Source: an uncultured Coriobacteriaceae bacterium | GTDB lineage: Bacteria; Actinomycetota; Coriobacteriia; Coriobacteriales; Atopobiaceae | Reading direction: 5' to 3' | DNA: 8,125 nt | NCBI GenBank assembly: GCA_900551595.1 | Contig: URWR01000065.1 | Coordinates: 1 to 8,125 of the forward strand | Shown: piece after piece, positions 5,893 through 8,125 of the stretch | Layout of the letters: each line of letters begins with the position of its first letter | How positions within the stretch are numbered: position 1 is the first letter of the stretch | Notes under the pieces: model-generated | Seen by the model: only the letters and a program-made list of their open reading frames with translations | The model's database searches: none | What the model was told of the DNA's origin: nothing | Made by a program: the position numbers and the translations under genes

Positions 5893-7152
5893 GCTGGGCA
5901 GGACGAGCAACTTCTTGCAATTCTCGAACACGATGAGTTGTATCGCGTGGAGCGCGTGCTTGCTGATAAGCCTGGATGTAAGACTGAACTTGTTTGGCGT
6001 GGCATCGAAGGTCCTTTTGTGCGCAAGCGTATTCCTCGAGCACTTGCGAGTCCTGCTGCTTGGAGAGCTGCTTCAACAGCTACATGCTCACGCATTCCTC
6101 GTATTTGGGATAGCTATGAGCTGCCTGATGAATTCGTTGTTATCTGCGACTACGTGGAAGGCGAAACACTTACTGTGCGGATGAGGGCGGCCGGGCATTT
6201 TTCTGAAGCGCGGGCTGTTAGGATCGCATTAGATGTATGTGAAGCCGCTGCGGCCTTGCATGCTTGCGGCGTCGTGCATCGGGACATTACGCCCAACAAT
6301 GTAGTTCTTGCAGCAGATGGCGCACATCTGGTGGACTTGGGAATTGCTCGTGTTCATGGCGAACATGATCTGCGTGACACAACAACTCTTGGAACCTGGG
6401 GTTTTGCTGCGCCGGAGCAATTTGGCTTTACACAAACTGACGAGCGGTCCGATGTGTACGCCATTGGCTGCTTACTCGGTTACATGCTCACTGGAATAAT
6501 GCCTGGCACAAAGGAGTATGTGCAGGCGTTGGAAAATGATGCGGTCGTACCAAGCCTGCTCGCCGACGTGGTGAGAATGGCAACCGCTTTTGAGCCGAGC
6601 AAACGCTTTGCTTCTGCCTGTGCATTTGCTACGGCATTGCGTGATACGGGCTTTTATCAAGAAGATGCATCGTATCCAGAGAAAGCTTTGGGAACACCTG
6701 CGATACAAGGCAGTGCTCGAGATGAGGGAAGTAATGGCCCTGTTGGACCGTTTGGCATGTTTCCTGTCGCTCATGTTTTGAAGTTGTTCGAAGGATCTTT
6801 CAAAGCATTTCAGAAGGGGCAGCGAAGGGCAGCCAGATCTATTTTGGTAGGTATCTTGGCTGCGCTCTTTTGGGTGGCAACAGCTGCTGTGGGCATGAGT
6901 CAAACAAACAGCGTGTCGGAAGCTTGTTCGGTGGTTATTATCCTTACGCTAGCATTTGTTAGCTTCACTATACTGTGCCTAGAAAGGCCTGCAGCATTTC
7001 TGCAGTATGGTGTCTATGCAGGTCATACCCAACAAGAGGTCCGTCGTGCCTTTTCAAAACGAATGGTTGGATGGGTAGCGTTTCTTGCCGTGCTGTTTGT
7101 TGTGTTAGTTTTTGTCGCGGCAACATTGCAGCTTATTCTTGAAGGTCGATAA
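5890..7152 (+). CDS. Membrane-anchored Hanks-type Ser/Thr protein kinase
   Basis: This is a predicted protein kinase of 420 aa with a cytosolic N-terminal catalytic domain and a C-terminal membrane anchor. Visible motifs are a probable ATP lysine Lys46 in FVRKRIPR, hinge-like ICDYVEGETL at 85-94, catalytic loop HRDITPNN at 130-137 (Asp132, Asn137), the metal motif DLG at 149-151 in place of DFG, APE at 174-176, and RSDVYAIGCLL at 186-196. The N-lobe is abbreviated: there is no clear glycine-rich GxGxxG loop and no obvious alpha-C glutamate. After a linker at about 255-315 come three hydrophobic helices at roughly 316-336, 345-364 and 394-417. No extracellular PASTA or other sensor domain is present, so any input must come through the membrane helices, the linker or a partner. 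The start is a TTG with a good ribosome site. The partner HTH protein immediately upstream is the leading candidate substrate. Activity is likely because the core catalytic residues are kept. Confidence 0.88.
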   Translation: MAGQDEQLLAILEHDELYRVERVLADKPGCKTELVWRGIEGPFVRKRIPRALASPAAWRAASTATCSRIPRIWDSYELPDEFVVICDYVEGETLTVRMRAAGHFSEARAVRIALDVCEAAAALHACGVVHRDITPNNVVLAADGAHLVDLGIARVHGEHDLRDTTTLGTWGFAAPEQFGFTQTDERSDVYAIGCLLGYMLTGIMPGTKEYVQALENDAVVPSLLADVVRMATAFEPSKRFASACAFATALRDTGFYQEDASYPEKALGTPAIQGSARDEGSNGPVGPFGMFPVAHVLKLFEGSFKAFQKGQRRAARSILVGILAALFWVATAAVGMSQTNSVSEACSVVIILTLAFVSFTILCLERPAAFLQYGVYAGHTQQEVRRAFSKRMVGWVAFLAVLFVVLVFVAATLQLILEGR

Positions 7153-7160
7153 CCAGTATT

Positions 7161-7210
7161 TGCGCTGAAACCGACGGGCTGTTGCACGGCAAACCGTCTA
7201 TCCAAGCGCA
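7161..7210. terminator. possible hairpin between convergent genes
   Basis: Between the kinase stop and the minus-strand permease stop, TGCGCT (7161-7166) can pair with AGCGCA (7205-7210). Inside it, GACGG (7173-7177) can pair with CCGTC (7194-7198). The structure overlaps the end of the permease gene. It has no T-tract on either side, so function as a two-way terminator is only possible. No other gene or element is visible in this gap of 45 nt. Confidence 0.3.
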
Positions 7211-8125
7211 GTTGCGCCAGCAAATACCAACACAGACATAACAATGACAAAAGCAAAGGCATAAGGGGCAATTTTGCCGAGAATCTCGCCATCTTTACCC
7301 GTGAGCCCACAAGCAGCACATCCAATTGCAATATTTTGCGGGGAGAGCATTTTGCCTGCGCTGATACCAAGAGAGTTGGACGCTACCAGCCAAGTTTCGT
7401 TTACACCAATAGATTGGGCAGCATGAAGCTGTACGTTTCCAAAAAGCACTTCGCTCGAGGTACCAGAGCCGGTTACGAATGTGCCCAATGCGCCAAGGAA
7501 GGGTGCTACCAGCGGGTAAGCCCCTCCGAGTGCGGTAACAAAGAAGGTGGCAATACTTGCGATCATGCCTGAGTAACCCATGATCTTTGCGCAGGCCAAA
7601 ACACCAAGCATCGTGATGATGGTTTTACTCATCTGTTTGATGGTGGCGATAAGCACACCAAACATCTCACGAAGAGGGCAATGCTGAATGAACCCGCCTA
7701 CAATTCCGCAGATAAATATCAAAACACCAGGCGTGTTAACCCATGAGAAGGTAAGTGTTGCAGTGGGGTCGCCAGCGTAAATGTTGACGGTGCTCTTAAT
7801 GGCAGAAAGCGGCACGTTGATAAAGGGGAAGAGCTTGCTGGTGAGAAGCAGTACAACAAAAATGAGTGCAAAGGGAGACCAAGCGCGGATTTTCTCAGCA
7901 ACGCTTTCTGACGAGTTGGGGCTTGCAATCTCAAGGCGATACTCCGCAGGAATTTTTCCTTCGTGATGCGTAAGGCTATAGGCAAACGTGAGGGCTAATG
8001 AACAAACGGAGGCAACAACGTCTGGAAGATCGGCTCCAATAAAATACGCACCTGCAACGAGTGGTATTGCAAAGGAGAAGCCGGCAACAAGTGCAGCCGG
8101 CAGAGCGCCTTTAAGCGCTTTTGAT
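7198..8125 (-). CDS. lctP: L-lactate permease, LctP family (N-terminus beyond window)
   Basis: This is an integral membrane permease of the LctP family (TC 2.A.14), expected to carry L-lactate or a related 2-hydroxy acid with protons. The frame is open on the minus strand from the right edge to a TAG at 7198-7200, giving 308 codons. Family members run to about 500-550 aa, so the start lies off the window. An internal GTG at 7815 is not the start, because the upstream sequence continues the family match (EKIRAWSPFALIFVVLLL at about residues 77-94 of the visible part). The signature region FVTGSGTSSEVLFG is at about 216-229, followed by SNSLGISAGKMLSPQNIAIG and the C-terminal GLTGKDGEILGKIAPYAF. 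The sequence is strongly hydrophobic, with at least seven membrane helices in view. It converges on the kinase gene and belongs to a separate transcription unit. Lactate as substrate follows from the family, as no regulator or lactate dehydrogenase is in view. Confidence 0.92.
   Translation of the reverse strand, partial: SKALKGALPAALVAGFSFAIPLVAGAYFIGADLPDVVASVCSLALTFAYSLTHHEGKIPAEYRLEIASPNSSESVAEKIRAWSPFALIFVVLLLTSKLFPFINVPLSAIKSTVNIYAGDPTATLTFSWVNTPGVLIFICGIVGGFIQHCPLREMFGVLIATIKQMSKTIITMLGVLACAKIMGYSGMIASIATFFVTALGGAYPLVAPFLGALGTFVTGSGTSSEVLFGNVQLHAAQSIGVNETWLVASNSLGISAGKMLSPQNIAIGCAACGLTGKDGEILGKIAPYAFAFVIVMSVLVFAGATALG

Noticed and set aside
7198..7815. Short permease starting at the GTG at 7815
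   Set aside because: The frame continues upstream to the window edge with membrane helices and the LctP-type run AWSPFALIF, so the gene is cut by the window and is not a short or truncated gene.
7719..7985. Minus-strand open frame of 88 codons near the right edge
   Set aside because: It overlaps the LctP gene on the same strand in another frame. The LctP frame is continuous from 8125 to 7198 with clear family motifs, so there is no frameshift or second gene here.

Overview
The window is 8.1 kb of densely packed bacterial DNA with mid-range GC, six plus-strand genes and one convergent minus-strand gene. No stretch of 300 bases lacks a gene, and I see no RNA genes, insertion sequences or CRISPR. 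The long leaderless gene junctions, frequent GTG and TTG starts, a DAACS transporter, a Glu-111-type MetA and a membrane Hanks-type kinase suggest an anaerobic or fermentative Gram-positive bacterium. A Coriobacteriia or Atopobiaceae-like actinobacterium is my first guess, with Firmicutes as the alternative. No marker in the window settles this.

Region 1 (1-4274) is a sugar catabolic locus that parallels the E. coli ydj cluster (ydjE-ydjJ). It holds a 5'-truncated YdjH-like PfkB sugar kinase, a YdjG-like aldo/keto reductase, a DAACS/SLC1-fold cation symporter and a DeoR-type sugar-phosphate-sensing repressor (the YdjF role). The E. coli cluster uses an MFS transporter (YdjE), whereas here the porter is a DAACS protein that has lost the canonical amino-acid-binding Asp and Arg. 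Counterparts of the aldolase YdjI and the dehydrogenase YdjJ are not in view and may lie upstream. Strong hairpins separate kinase from reductase, reductase from transporter, and transporter from regulator, and the regulator has its own plausible promoter.

Region 2 (4275-7152) is a tight operon of metA, a small XRE-type helix-turn-helix protein and a membrane-anchored Ser/Thr kinase. The gaps are 11 nt and 1 nt. MetA carries Glu at position 111, which predicts acetyl-CoA rather than succinyl-CoA use. The metA leader can be drawn as two mutually exclusive hairpins, one of which covers the ribosome binding site. The HTH-kinase pair is the part most likely to be an undescribed signalling module.

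Region 3 (7153-8125) holds a short convergent intergenic region and then the C-terminal 308 codons of an LctP-type L-lactate permease on the minus strand, running off the right edge.
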